A DNA stretch of 64,000 nt from the NCBI GenBank assembly GCA_023384675.1, contig JAHDVK010000008.1:178473-242472 (forward strand), in the 5' to 3' direction. Each line of letters opens with the position of its first letter. Position 1 is the stretch's first letter. The translations under genes were made by a program, and so were the position numbers. The notes under the pieces were generated by a model that made no database searches, had not been told where the DNA came from, and saw nothing but the letters and a program-made list of their open reading frames with translations. Shown here piece after piece: positions 16,381 to 26,441 of this stretch. The DNA is from Bryobacteraceae bacterium (GTDB taxonomy: Bacteria; Acidobacteriota; Terriglobia; Bryobacterales; Bryobacteraceae).

Positions 16381-18420
16381 TTACTCCTCCCGGGCGCGCG
16401 TCCACTCCTTGATCCATTCCAGAAACTGCTCATACCAAAGGCGGCTGTTTTGGGGTTTCAGGATCCAATGGCCTTCGTCCGGGTACATCAATAGTTTCGA
16501 GGGCACGCCATTGGCCTGCAGCGCGGTGAACAACTGCAGTCCCTGGCCGTAGGGCACGCGGAAGTCCAACTCGCCGTGGATCACCAGCGTGGGCGTGCTG
16601 AAGCGCGCCGCGTGCACCGATGGTGACCAGCGCTCGTGGATTTCGGGCGTCTCCCAGGGGTAGCCCTTGAACTCCCAGCGTGTAAACCAGAGTTCTTCGG
16701 TCTCCCCGCCCATGCTGCGCAAATCATAGACGCCCGCGTGCGACACCAGTGCGCGGAACCGGTCCGTGTGGCCCAGGATCCAATTCACCATGTAGCCACC
16801 GTAGCTGCCGCCCGCGGCCGCGAGCCGCCGCCCATCGACATACGGCAGGCTGGCCATGTAATCGGTCACGCTCATCAGGTCTTCGTACACGCGCCCGCCC
16901 CAATCGGCGTTGATTTCGTCGGTGAACTTCTGGCCGTAGCCGGTGGAACCTCGCGGATTCGGCATCAGCACCACGAACCCAGCCGAGGCGAACACCTGCG
17001 GATTCCAGCGGTAGCTGAACGATTCACCCCAGGCCCCTTGGGGTCCGCCGTGAATCAGCATCAGGGCCGGATAGCGCTTGACGGCGTCGAAATCCGGCGG
17101 TTTCACAAGGAATCCGTGGACCTGCGCGCCGCCGGAGCCCGCCACCGTGAACTCCTCGTAGCGGGTCAACTGATGCCGTGCCAGCAGCGCGTCGTTCAGG
17201 CGCGTCAGCGGCTCGGGCGTCCCCTCGCCCGATGTGGCCCGGAAGATCTCCACCGGCGACGAGCCGCTCTGCTCGGTGTAGATCAGCGTGCGCCCATCGG
17301 GCGAGAATTGCAGATCGCCCACGCTTGAAGAGCCGCGCGTGATGGCGCGCGCGCCGCCGCCGGCGATGCCGATGATGTGCGCGGGGTGCCGCCCGCGGTC
17401 CTCCAGCACGTAGGCGATGCGCGTGGAATCGGGGTGCCAGGTGAACGAGTCCACGTTGCGGTCGATGGTCTCGGTGAGCGTCTCGATGGCGCCCGTTTCG
17501 CGGTTCATCACCGCCAGCCGCCAGCGGTCGCTTTCGTAGCCGGCGATGCGCTGCATCCGCCAGGCCAGCCACTTGCCGTCCGGCGAGTAGGCCGGACCCA
17601 CGTCGGCGCCTTCGCTGTCGGAGACCCGGCGCGCCTCGCCGCCCTCGATCGGGACCACGAAAATGTCGCTGTTCGTGCTCGTGGCCTGGTTTTCATCGAG
17701 TTTCGCGACGTAGGCCACTTCCTTGCCGTCGGGCGACACGGCGTAGTCCTCCCCGCCGCCGAGTGAAAACGGCGGCACGTCGAACACAAAGCCCGGCGTC
17801 AGATCCTTCACCAGACCGCCGTCCGCCGGGATCGCCATGATGTGCTTCCGCCGCTTCCCTTTCCATTCCGCCCAGTGCCGGTAAAGCAGCGTCGTGTAGA
17901 TGCGCGCCTTCACCTGGCTGCTCTTCTCCATCTCGAGCCGCCGCTCGTTGCAGGCATCGTCGGCGCAATCGGGATACACCTGGCTCGTGAAGACAAAATG
18001 CGCGCCATCGGGGCTCCAGACGTGCCCGTCGGCCTCGGTGGACAGCCGCGTCACCTGCCGCGCATCGCTGCCGTCGGGGTTCATGGTCCAGATCTGCTGT
18101 GAACCCGACCGTGAAGACAGGAACGAAATCCGCCGCGAATCCGGCGACCAGCGCGGCCGGCTGTTCCGCCCATCCGAGGTGATCTTGCGCGGCGCGCCGC
18201 CTTCGGCCGGAACCACCCAGATCTGCCGGTCCGCCGCGTTTTTGTCCATTTGGACCTCGGACACGGTGAACGCCACCAGGCGTCCGTCGGGCGAGAGTTG
18301 CGGATCGGAAATCCGCTTCACCTGCATCATCGCGTCGAATGTAAAGGGCCGCTTCTGGGCCAAAGCCGGGGTCAGGCTCAAGCCAGCCAGCACGAGGGGG
18401 GTGATCCAAAGTGCGCGCAT
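16381..18420 (-). CDS. S9 family peptidase (acylaminoacyl/dipeptidyl peptidase-like)
   Basis: A 679-residue exported serine peptidase. A signal peptide (MRALWITPLVLAGLSLTPALAQ) is followed by an N-terminal beta-propeller of TolB/WD-like blades (repeated SPDGR, SPDSR and SPDGAHF strings, about residues 35-400) and a C-terminal alpha/beta hydrolase (about 430-675). The catalytic Ser lies in GGSYGGYM, the oxyanion region in HGGPQGAWG, the Asp in GELDFRVP and the His in DEGHWI. Members trim N-terminal residues or dipeptides from short peptides in the periplasm. A TACAAT box sits so close to the start that the mRNA may have almost no leader. Confidence 0.92.
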   Translation of the reverse strand: MRALWITPLVLAGLSLTPALAQKRPFTFDAMMQVKRISDPQLSPDGRLVAFTVSEVQMDKNAADRQIWVVPAEGGAPRKITSDGRNSRPRWSPDSRRISFLSSRSGSQQIWTMNPDGSDARQVTRLSTEADGHVWSPDGAHFVFTSQVYPDCADDACNERRLEMEKSSQVKARIYTTLLYRHWAEWKGKRRKHIMAIPADGGLVKDLTPGFVFDVPPFSLGGGEDYAVSPDGKEVAYVAKLDENQATSTNSDIFVVPIEGGEARRVSDSEGADVGPAYSPDGKWLAWRMQRIAGYESDRWRLAVMNRETGAIETLTETIDRNVDSFTWHPDSTRIAYVLEDRGRHPAHIIGIAGGGARAITRGSSSVGDLQFSPDGRTLIYTEQSGSSPVEIFRATSGEGTPEPLTRLNDALLARHQLTRYEEFTVAGSGGAQVHGFLVKPPDFDAVKRYPALMLIHGGPQGAWGESFSYRWNPQVFASAGFVVLMPNPRGSTGYGQKFTDEINADWGGRVYEDLMSVTDYMASLPYVDGRRLAAAGGSYGGYMVNWILGHTDRFRALVSHAGVYDLRSMGGETEELWFTRWEFKGYPWETPEIHERWSPSVHAARFSTPTLVIHGELDFRVPYGQGLQLFTALQANGVPSKLLMYPDEGHWILKPQNSRLWYEQFLEWIKEWTRAREE

Positions 18421-18429
18421 CACTCTAAA

Positions 18430-18458
18430 ATTGTAGCTTTCCCGGCGCTACAATAAAG
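18430..18458 (-). promoter_or_regulatory. Candidate promoter giving a near-leaderless S9 peptidase mRNA
   Basis: On the minus strand TACAAT (18435-18430) lies 9 nt before the ATG at 18420 (12 codon-frame positions for an alternative GTG at 18423 are even closer). The usual -10 to +1 distance puts transcription start at about 18423. The -35 position (18458-18453, CTTTAT) is weak. Confidence 0.35.
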
Positions 18459-18522
18459 TGTTTGGAGCGTGCTCCCGCATGAGCCTCCTCCGGTCTGGAT
18501 CGCCTAGACTCCTCACCGTAGG

Positions 18523-18556
18523 GCGGGCTTCAGCCCGCGCGGAGCTTCAGCTCCGC
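18523..18556. repeat. Twin-hairpin REP-like element
   Basis: Two adjacent perfect palindromes with identical TC centres: GCGGGCT-TC-AGCCCGC (18523-18538) and GCGGAGCT-TC-AGCTCCGC (18539-18556). It lies in the 149-nt gap between divergent genes. The form matches extragenic palindromic elements that recur in GC-rich genomes of this kind. I see only this one copy in the window. Confidence 0.6.
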
Positions 18557-18572
18557 CGCTGACCTCGATCCC

Positions 18573-19088
18573 ATGATTCGCCCCTACAAATCCATCTACC
18601 CCCGCATCGCCGCCTCCGCTTACGTCGATCAGGCCGCCCAGGTCATCGGCGACGTCACCATGGGCGAACGTGCCAGCATCTGGCCCTCGGCCGTCGCCCG
18701 CGGCGACGTCAACCGCATCGAGATCGGCGACGACACCAACATTCAGGACGGCTCCGTGCTGCACGGCGAACTCGATCAATACCCCGTCATCATTGGCGCC
18801 CGCGTCACCGTCGGCCACATGGCCTGCCTGCACGGCTGTGTGGTGGAGGACGACTGCCTGATCGGCATCGGCGCCATCGTGCTGAACGGCGCGCGGGTCG
18901 GAAAAGGTTCGGTGATCGCCGCCGGCGCGCTGGTCCCCGAGGGCATGGACATCCCGCCCGGATCGATGGTGATGGGCACGCCCGCCAAGGTCCGCCGCGA
19001 GGTCACCGAGGACGAAAAACGCCGCTTCGCCGAAAACGCCCAACGCTACATCCGCTACCGCCAGGACTACCGGGAAGAACCAGTTTGA
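18573..19088 (+). CDS. Gamma carbonic anhydrase family hexapeptide-repeat protein
   Basis: A 171-residue left-handed beta-helix protein of the Cam/CaiE/YrdA type. Hexapeptide repeats run from about residue 20 to 140 (for example ASIWPSAVARGDVNRIEIGD). The three zinc-ligand histidines of the family appear in SVLHGE, TVGHMA and CLHGC. Members hydrate CO2 or serve as metal-binding trimers of unsettled role. Its stop overlaps the TTG start of hisS (TTGA), so the two are likely cotranscribed and coupled. Confidence 0.88.
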   Translation: MIRPYKSIYPRIAASAYVDQAAQVIGDVTMGERASIWPSAVARGDVNRIEIGDDTNIQDGSVLHGELDQYPVIIGARVTVGHMACLHGCVVEDDCLIGIGAIVLNGARVGKGSVIAAGALVPEGMDIPPGSMVMGTPAKVRREVTEDEKRRFAENAQRYIRYRQDYREEPV

Positions 19089-20344
19089 TCAAAGCAATTC
19101 GAGGCACCCGAGACATCCTGCCGCCCTCCTCGGCGGTCTGGAACCACGTCGAATCCGTCACCCGCGAGACGTTCCGCGTCTTCAACTACCACGAGATCCG
19201 CACGCCCATCTTCGAGGAGACCACTCTGTTCGCGCGCGGCGTCGGCGCCGAAACCGACATCGTCTCGAAGGAGATGTACACCTGGGACGACCGCGACGGC
19301 ACCTCCATCACGCTGCGCCCGGAGAACACCGCCTCGGTCATCCGCGCCTATATCGAACACCGCCTCGACCAGATCACGGGCCTCAAGAAGCTCTTCTACA
19401 TCGGCCCCATGTTCCGCCGCGAACGCCCGCAGAAAGGCCGCTACCGGCAGTTCTTTCAGATCGGCGCGGAGGCCATCGGCTCGGATTCGCCCGCCATCGA
19501 CGCCGAAGTCATCGAACTCGCCCTCGAAATCCTCGAGCGCTGCGGCGTCACCGGCTCGCGCCTGCTGATCAACTCCGTCGGCGACCCCGAATCGCGCCAG
19601 CGCTACACCGATGCGCTCCGCGAAGCGCTGGAGCCGGTCAAGGACCAGCTCTCGCCCGACAACCAGCGCCGCGCCGTCACCAATCCCTTGCGCGTGCTGG
19701 ACTCCAAGGACCCCGGCGACGAAGCCATCATCACCACGCTGCCCTCGATTCACGAGTTTCTGAACGAGGAATGCCGCACGCATTTCGCGCGCGTCCGCGA
19801 GCTTCTCGACGCCCGCGGCGTCGATTATGAAGTTCGTCCGCGCCTTGTTCGCGGCCTGGATTACTACACCAAGACCACTTTCGAGATCCTGCACGGCGCT
19901 TTGGGCGCGCAGAATGCCGTTTGCGGCGGGGGACGCTATGACGGGCTGGCGGAGTCGCTTGGTTCGCGCGTGCCCGCCCCCGGCATCGGCTTCTCGATCG
20001 GCGAGGACCGGCTGGTGATGACGATCGAGGAATCCCTCAACGCCGCCGCCCTCGCGCCGCTGGATCTTTTCATCGCTCCGCTCGGGGCGGACGCGGGAGT
20101 CCACGCCGCGCTCCTGGCCAGCGAGCTTCGTCGCGCGGGAGTCGTGGTGGAAGTCTCTACTGACGCGAAGCTGAAGCGCGCATTGGAAACCGCCAATAAG
20201 CTGAATGCCCGCTACAGCCTGATTCTCGGCGACAACGAAATCGCCGCCGGGGTTTATGCCCTCAAGAACATGGCCACCGGCGAGCAAAAGAATGTCGCCC
20301 GCGGCGGGATTGTCAGCGCGATGCGCGGTGAGAGCGACGCTTGA
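19085..20344 (+). CDS. hisS: Histidyl-tRNA synthetase
   Basis: A 419-residue class II aminoacyl-tRNA synthetase that charges tRNA-His. It has the N-terminal KAIRGTRDILPP signature, motif 2 (FYIGPMFRRERPQKGRYRQF), the HisRS-specific LVRGLDYYTKTTFEI and GGGRYDGL, motif 3 (GIGFSIGEDRLVM) and a C-terminal anticodon-binding domain (about 325-415). The start is TTG at 19085, overlapping the upstream stop; no ATG lies before the conserved N-terminus, which supports this start. Length is normal. Confidence 0.96.
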   Translation: MIKAIRGTRDILPPSSAVWNHVESVTRETFRVFNYHEIRTPIFEETTLFARGVGAETDIVSKEMYTWDDRDGTSITLRPENTASVIRAYIEHRLDQITGLKKLFYIGPMFRRERPQKGRYRQFFQIGAEAIGSDSPAIDAEVIELALEILERCGVTGSRLLINSVGDPESRQRYTDALREALEPVKDQLSPDNQRRAVTNPLRVLDSKDPGDEAIITTLPSIHEFLNEECRTHFARVRELLDARGVDYEVRPRLVRGLDYYTKTTFEILHGALGAQNAVCGGGRYDGLAESLGSRVPAPGIGFSIGEDRLVMTIEESLNAAALAPLDLFIAPLGADAGVHAALLASELRRAGVVVEVSTDAKLKRALETANKLNARYSLILGDNEIAAGVYALKNMATGEQKNVARGGIVSAMRGESDA

Positions 20345-20364
20345 ATCGGGGATGATCGACTCCC

Positions 20365-20652
20365 ATGAAGCCGGCTCACCCCCTCTTCCCTCCCGGACTT
20401 ACTTCCGACACCGCTCCCGAAGCGCGCGCCCGGCTGATCGAACTTTTGCGCCACATGCCGCCCGGCGAAAAACTTCGCAATGTCTTCGAACTGACAGCCT
20501 TTATCCAGCGGCTGCAGGAAGCCAGGCAGCGGCGACTCTACCCGGACGCCTCGGCACGGGAAATCTTGATTCGAGCCGCCGCCAGCCGCCTGGACAAGGA
20601 TACGCTGCGCAAGGTCTGCGGCTGGGCTCCAGGAGATCCCGGTGAGCCTTGA
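20365..20652 (+). CDS. Small protein preceding a nucleotidyltransferase (possible antitoxin)
   Basis: 95 residues, basic and helical, no membrane segment. Residues about 18-50 (APEARARLIELLRHMPPGEKLRNVFELTAF) and 70-90 resemble the small partner proteins often found directly upstream of AbiEii/MNT-like nucleotidyltransferases. It overlaps the next gene by 11 nt, so the pair is translated together. Calling it an antitoxin is inference from arrangement and size; a simple accessory subunit is equally possible. I do not recognise a named family. Confidence 0.6.
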   Translation: MKPAHPLFPPGLTSDTAPEARARLIELLRHMPPGEKLRNVFELTAFIQRLQEARQRRLYPDASAREILIRAAASRLDKDTLRKVCGWAPGDPGEP

Positions 20653-21211
20653 TCTCGGACTGCGCCGCCTCGCCGGGGTTCTGACTGATCTCGGCGCCTC
20701 TTGGTTCGTGGGCGGCTCCGTGGCGAGCTCGCTACATGGGGCCTTCCGCGCTACGGCCGACGTGGACTTCGTCGTTCGTCTTGCGGACGAGGACGTAATC
20801 AGGCTTGCCGCCGCTTGCGCAGGAGAGTTCTATATCGACACGGAGAGCGCAAGGAATTCCGTTCTACTGGGAAGGCCATTCAACCTGATTCATCAACAAA
20901 GTCTGTTCAAGTTCGACATCTTCCCGCTAACCGCACATCCCTTTCACCAATCCCAGCTTGCCCGCATCGAATGGCTTCCCTGCCCTCTGCCCGGGCTGGA
21001 GGACTTGCGCCTCCCCTTCTGCTCCGCCGAAGACACCATCCTCGCTAAACTCGCCTGGTACCGGACCGGCGGCGGCGTCTCCGGCCGCCAGTGGTCCGAT
21101 CTCGAGGCCATGCGCGACGTGCAAGCGGACCGCCTCGATTCTGACTACCTGCACCGCTGGGCCTCCCAGCTTGGCGTGAGCGCCGAACTCCACCGCCTCC
21201 TGACACCCTAA
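20642..21211 (+). CDS. Nucleotidyltransferase-fold protein (AbiEii/MNT-like)
   Basis: 189 residues. FVGGSVASSLHG (about residues 20-31) is the GS motif of the minimal DNA polymerase-beta fold, followed by TADVDFVV with the two metal-binding aspartates (D-x-D) and FKFDIF with a third candidate acidic residue. The C-terminal part is helical (SAEDTILAKLAWYRTGG), as in AbiEii and related proteins. Start: GTG at 20642 with AGGAG upstream. Relatives include type IV toxins and tRNA-modifying MNT toxins, but housekeeping relatives exist and activity cannot be read off. Confidence 0.72.
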   Translation: MSLDLGLRRLAGVLTDLGASWFVGGSVASSLHGAFRATADVDFVVRLADEDVIRLAAACAGEFYIDTESARNSVLLGRPFNLIHQQSLFKFDIFPLTAHPFHQSQLARIEWLPCPLPGLEDLRLPFCSAEDTILAKLAWYRTGGGVSGRQWSDLEAMRDVQADRLDSDYLHRWASQLGVSAELHRLLTP

Positions 21212-21292
21212 CCCGCCGCCCGCGCTACAATCGAGGATTACGTCTCCTTCCTCCCGAGCGAAGTTGCGTTCAGTTTTTTCAGCAGATACAAA

Positions 21293-23089
<1,797 letters not shown>

Positions 23090-23168
23090 TCGGCGAAAGC
23101 TTCACACGCGGCCCGCGGTTGGGCAGAGAATCGAAATACACACCTTCAGATCCGGTTATAGTGAATGC

Positions 23169-25304
23169 ATGAGGCGCCGGACTTTCCTGCAGGCGGTGCC
23201 GGCGGCTGCACTGGCCGGCAGAGCCACGGCCCCCGGCGCGCCCGACCGCACGGTGGATACCCTGTGCGAAATGTGCTTCTGGCGCTGCGGCGTGCGCGCC
23301 AGCGTCGAGGGCGAACGGATCACCCGTCTCGAAGGGCATCCCACGCATCCGCTGAGCCAGGGGCGGCTGTGTCCGCGCGGTCTCGGCGGCACAGGCGCGA
23401 TCTACGACCCGGACCGGCTCTTGTTCCCTCAGGTGCGCGTTGCGGAGCGGGGCATGGAGCGGTTCAAGCGAGTGGGTTGGGACGAGGCCCTGGACGAGAT
23501 CGCCGCCCGCCTCCGCCCCATCCTCGAACAGCACGGCCCGGAATCGATCTGCGGTCTCGTCCACGGCCAGAGCGATTCTCACCCGATCCACTTCCTCAAG
23601 GCGCTCGGTTCGCCCAACACGGCCACGCCCTCCTACACCGAATGCCGCGGCCCGCGCGACGCCGGCTTCATCCTCACTTACGGACAGGAGGTGTGGTCGC
23701 CTGAGATCACCGACATCCGCAACACGCGCTGCCTCACCCTGATCGGCTATCACCTGGGTGAGAATATGCATAACTCGCAGGTGCAGGAGTTCGCCGAAGC
23801 GCTGCGACGCGGCGCAAAGCTGATCGTCGCGGACCCGCGCTTCTCCACGGCCGCCGGGAAGGCCGACTACTACCTTCCCGTGCGCGCGGGCACGGACTTG
23901 GCGCTGCTGCTGGCCTGGATTCACATCGTGCTCGCCGAGGATTGGATCGACCACGCATTCCTTGCGCGGTACGCCACCGGGCTCGCCGAACTGCGCGAAG
24001 CCGTGCGAGACACCACCCCCGCCTGGGCCGAAGCCGAAACCGGTATCCCCGCCGCCCAAATCGCCGAAACCGCTCGCGTGATGGCCGAAGCGCGGCCGGC
24101 GGTGTGCGTGCATCCCGGACGGCACGCCTCCTGGTATGGCGACGATGTGCAGCGCACGCGCGCTATCGCGATTTTGAACGCGCTTTTTGGCAGTTATGGC
24201 CGCGAAGGCGGCTTTTTCCTGCCGGTTTCGGCGAAAATTCCGCCTTATCCGCTTCCCCCTTATCCGAAGCCGCGAAAGCCATCGGCCGATGGCAAAGGTA
24301 CGAAGTATCCGTTCGCGGAGAAGACGAGCGCCTGGGGCCTGGTCCGCGCCACCGCCGAACAGGATGTGTATCCCATCAAGGCGTGGATCGTCTCCGCCGC
24401 GGATCCGTTCCATTCGACGCCCGATCCGCGGCTGGTTCAGAAGGCCATCGACCGGTTGGACCTGGTGGTCGTGGTGGATGTGCTGCAAGGCGAAATCGCC
24501 GGGTATGCGGACATCCTGCTGCCCGAATGCACGTATTTGGAACGCTACGACGATCTGCACGCACCGCCCGGGCGCGAGACCTATGTTGCAGTTCGGCAGC
24601 CCGTTGTTGCGCCGCTTGGCGAGTCGCGGCCCAACTACGAAATCTTCCGCGACCTCGGCCTGCGAATGGGTCTGGATGCCTTCTATCCATGGAAGACCTG
24701 GGAGGACTACCTTGACACGCGTCTGCAGAAGGCCGGTTACTCCCTCGGGCAAATCAAACGGGAACTGCATATTCCCACCGGCCAGCGCACGCAGCCCCTG
24801 GCGCCCGATCACCGCTTCCCGACGCCCTCGGGCAAGATCGAAATCTATTCGGCTCAGCTCGCGGAAAAGGGCTTCGACCCGATTCCGCGCTACACGCGGC
24901 ATGCCCGCCCCGAGGCGGGCTGGTTCCGGCTGCTCAATGGCCGCTCGCCGCTGCACACTTTCAGCCGGACGATCAACAACCCGGCCCTCAGCAGCATTCA
25001 CCGCGAGAACGATCTGTGGCTGAACCCCGCCGCCGCCCGCGTGCTCGGGCTGCGCCACGGACAGAGGGTCCGGCTCACCAATCAGGATGGAGCCACAGCC
25101 GGGCCTGTGCGGTTGCGGGTGACCGAGCGGATTCATCCGGAGTGCGTGTACATGGTGCACGGCTTCGGTCATCGGGCGCGCGGAATGCGGCGCGCCCGCG
25201 GACAGGGCGCGGCGGTGGCCGATCTCTTCACGCGCTTCCAAATCGATCCGATCATGGGCGCGGCGGGCCGCAACCACAATTTCGTCCGCGTGGAGGAGGC
25301 CTGA
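23169..25304 (+). CDS. Exported molybdopterin oxidoreductase, polysulfide/thiosulfate reductase-like catalytic subunit
   Basis: A 711-residue member of the DMSO reductase superfamily with a Tat signal (MRRRTFLQAVPAAALAG). The N-terminal 4Fe-4S site is Cys33-x2-Cys36-x3-Cys40 and Cys68 (GRLCPRG). The residue at the position of the molybdenum ligand is Cys159 (SYTEC), as in PsrA/PhsA-type enzymes and unlike the Ser of DMSO reductase. The molybdopterin-guanine-dinucleotide-binding C-terminal domain begins near residue 590 (LNPAAARVLGLRHGQRVRL). Downstream genes give the PsrB and PsrC partners. Likely substrates are polysulfide, thiosulfate or a similar small acceptor; direction and substrate are inference. 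Confidence 0.88.
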   Translation: MRRRTFLQAVPAAALAGRATAPGAPDRTVDTLCEMCFWRCGVRASVEGERITRLEGHPTHPLSQGRLCPRGLGGTGAIYDPDRLLFPQVRVAERGMERFKRVGWDEALDEIAARLRPILEQHGPESICGLVHGQSDSHPIHFLKALGSPNTATPSYTECRGPRDAGFILTYGQEVWSPEITDIRNTRCLTLIGYHLGENMHNSQVQEFAEALRRGAKLIVADPRFSTAAGKADYYLPVRAGTDLALLLAWIHIVLAEDWIDHAFLARYATGLAELREAVRDTTPAWAEAETGIPAAQIAETARVMAEARPAVCVHPGRHASWYGDDVQRTRAIAILNALFGSYGREGGFFLPVSAKIPPYPLPPYPKPRKPSADGKGTKYPFAEKTSAWGLVRATAEQDVYPIKAWIVSAADPFHSTPDPRLVQKAIDRLDLVVVVDVLQGEIAGYADILLPECTYLERYDDLHAPPGRETYVAVRQPVVAPLGESRPNYEIFRDLGLRMGLDAFYPWKTWEDYLDTRLQKAGYSLGQIKRELHIPTGQRTQPLAPDHRFPTPSGKIEIYSAQLAEKGFDPIPRYTRHARPEAGWFRLLNGRSPLHTFSRTINNPALSSIHRENDLWLNPAAARVLGLRHGQRVRLTNQDGATAGPVRLRVTERIHPECVYMVHGFGHRARGMRRARGQGAAVADLFTRFQIDPIMGAAGRNHNFVRVEEA

Positions 25305-25305
25305 C

Positions 25306-25851
25306 ATGGCGCGCCGCTTCGCGATGGCCATCGATCTGAAGACCTGCGTGGGGTGCGCGGCCTGCGTGGTGGCCTGCATGAACCAGAACGAGAGCTTCGG
25401 CTATTCTCGCTGCCGCGTGACCGAACACGTGATGGGCGTCTACCCGGACCTGCGCCTGGAGATCTTCTCCGAGCGCTGCAATCATTGTGAGATCGCGCCA
25501 TGCGTGCCCGTCTGTCCCACAGGCGCGAGCCATTACTCCGCCCATGGCCTCGTGGAGGTGGACCAGCGAAAGTGTACCGGCTGCCGCGCCTGCGTCGCGG
25601 CCTGTCCGTACGATGCGCGTTTTCCCGGCCGCGATGGCACGGCCTCGAAATGCGACTTCTGCGAGCCGCTGGTGCACCAGGGGCGCGAGCCGGCCTGTGT
25701 GGCGCAGTGTCCCACGCGCGCGATGGTCTTCGGTGACGTAAACGAGGCGCGAAGCGAGATTCGCCGGCTGCTCGATGCCCGAAAGGCGCGCGTGCGAAAG
25801 CCCGAAGCGGGTACGCGCCCGCACGTCTTCTACCTGGAGGCCCGGCCGTGA
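25306..25851 (+). CDS. Four-cluster 4Fe-4S ferredoxin subunit (PsrB/NrfC-like)
   Basis: 181 residues with sixteen cysteines in four ferredoxin motifs: CVGCAACVVAC, CNHCEIAPCVPVCP, CTGCRACVAACP and the split CDFC ... CVAQCP. This is the standard electron-transfer subunit that wires a molybdopterin catalytic subunit to an NrfD-type membrane anchor. No signal peptide, consistent with co-export with the Tat-bearing catalytic subunit. It begins 1 nt after the catalytic gene's stop and ends overlapping the anchor gene, so stoichiometric coupling is likely. Confidence 0.93.
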   Translation: MARRFAMAIDLKTCVGCAACVVACMNQNESFGYSRCRVTEHVMGVYPDLRLEIFSERCNHCEIAPCVPVCPTGASHYSAHGLVEVDQRKCTGCRACVAACPYDARFPGRDGTASKCDFCEPLVHQGREPACVAQCPTRAMVFGDVNEARSEIRRLLDARKARVRKPEAGTRPHVFYLEARP

Positions 25852-26441
25852 CGCCCGAGACTTTCCAGCTCGCCGCCGAATCCGGGATGCGCTGCTGCGC
25901 CACCTTTTGGGGCTTGGACATCGCGTTCGAACTCTTCCTCGCCGGGCTGGCGGGGGGGCTGATGGTGCTGCCGCGCGCGGCGCAGACGCGGCGCTGGTCC
26001 CTGGCGGCGCTGGCCTTGGCGGGACTCACGCTCTTCCTGCACCTCGGCCAGAAATCGGCCGTTTTGTGGTTCTATGCTTCCTGGCAGCCACAGGCGCCGA
26101 TGTGGTGGGGAGCGTGGCTCTTCGCTCTCTCGATCGCCGTGCTCGCCTGGTGGGAGCGGCGGCCGAACGCCGGCTGGCTCCGTGTGGCGGCCGCGATGTT
26201 GGGTGCGGGGTTGATTCTCTATCCTGGTTTCATGCTGGGCATGCTCGCGGCCCGTCCCGCGTGGCACCCAGTGTGGACGCCCATCAGCTTCGTGGTGCTC
26301 TCGCTGGGTTCGGCGGCGGCGCTGCTCGTGCTGCTGGATCCGCGCTTCCGCGGGCGGCTGGCGTGGAGCGCCCCTGCGGCGGCAATTCTGGCGATCTGCT
26401 TCGCGACCCGGGCGGTAATTCTGTTCTCGGGTCAAGGGTGA
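25848..26441 (+). CDS. Short NrfD/PsrC-like membrane anchor
   Basis: 197 residues, mostly hydrophobic, with about six membrane helices (for example FELFLAGLAGGLMVL, RWSLAALALAGLTLFLHL, GAWLFALSIAVLAWW). The N-terminus (PETFQLAAESGMRC...WGLDIAFELFLAGLAGG) resembles the first helix of NrfD/PsrC, the quinone-interacting subunit. Known NrfD proteins have eight or more helices and about 300 residues, so this one is markedly short and the usual C-terminal helices are absent. GTG start at 25848 overlaps the ferredoxin stop as GTGA. Confidence 0.72.
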   Translation: MTPETFQLAAESGMRCCATFWGLDIAFELFLAGLAGGLMVLPRAAQTRRWSLAALALAGLTLFLHLGQKSAVLWFYASWQPQAPMWWGAWLFALSIAVLAWWERRPNAGWLRVAAAMLGAGLILYPGFMLGMLAARPAWHPVWTPISFVVLSLGSAAALLVLLDPRFRGRLAWSAPAAAILAICFATRAVILFSGQG

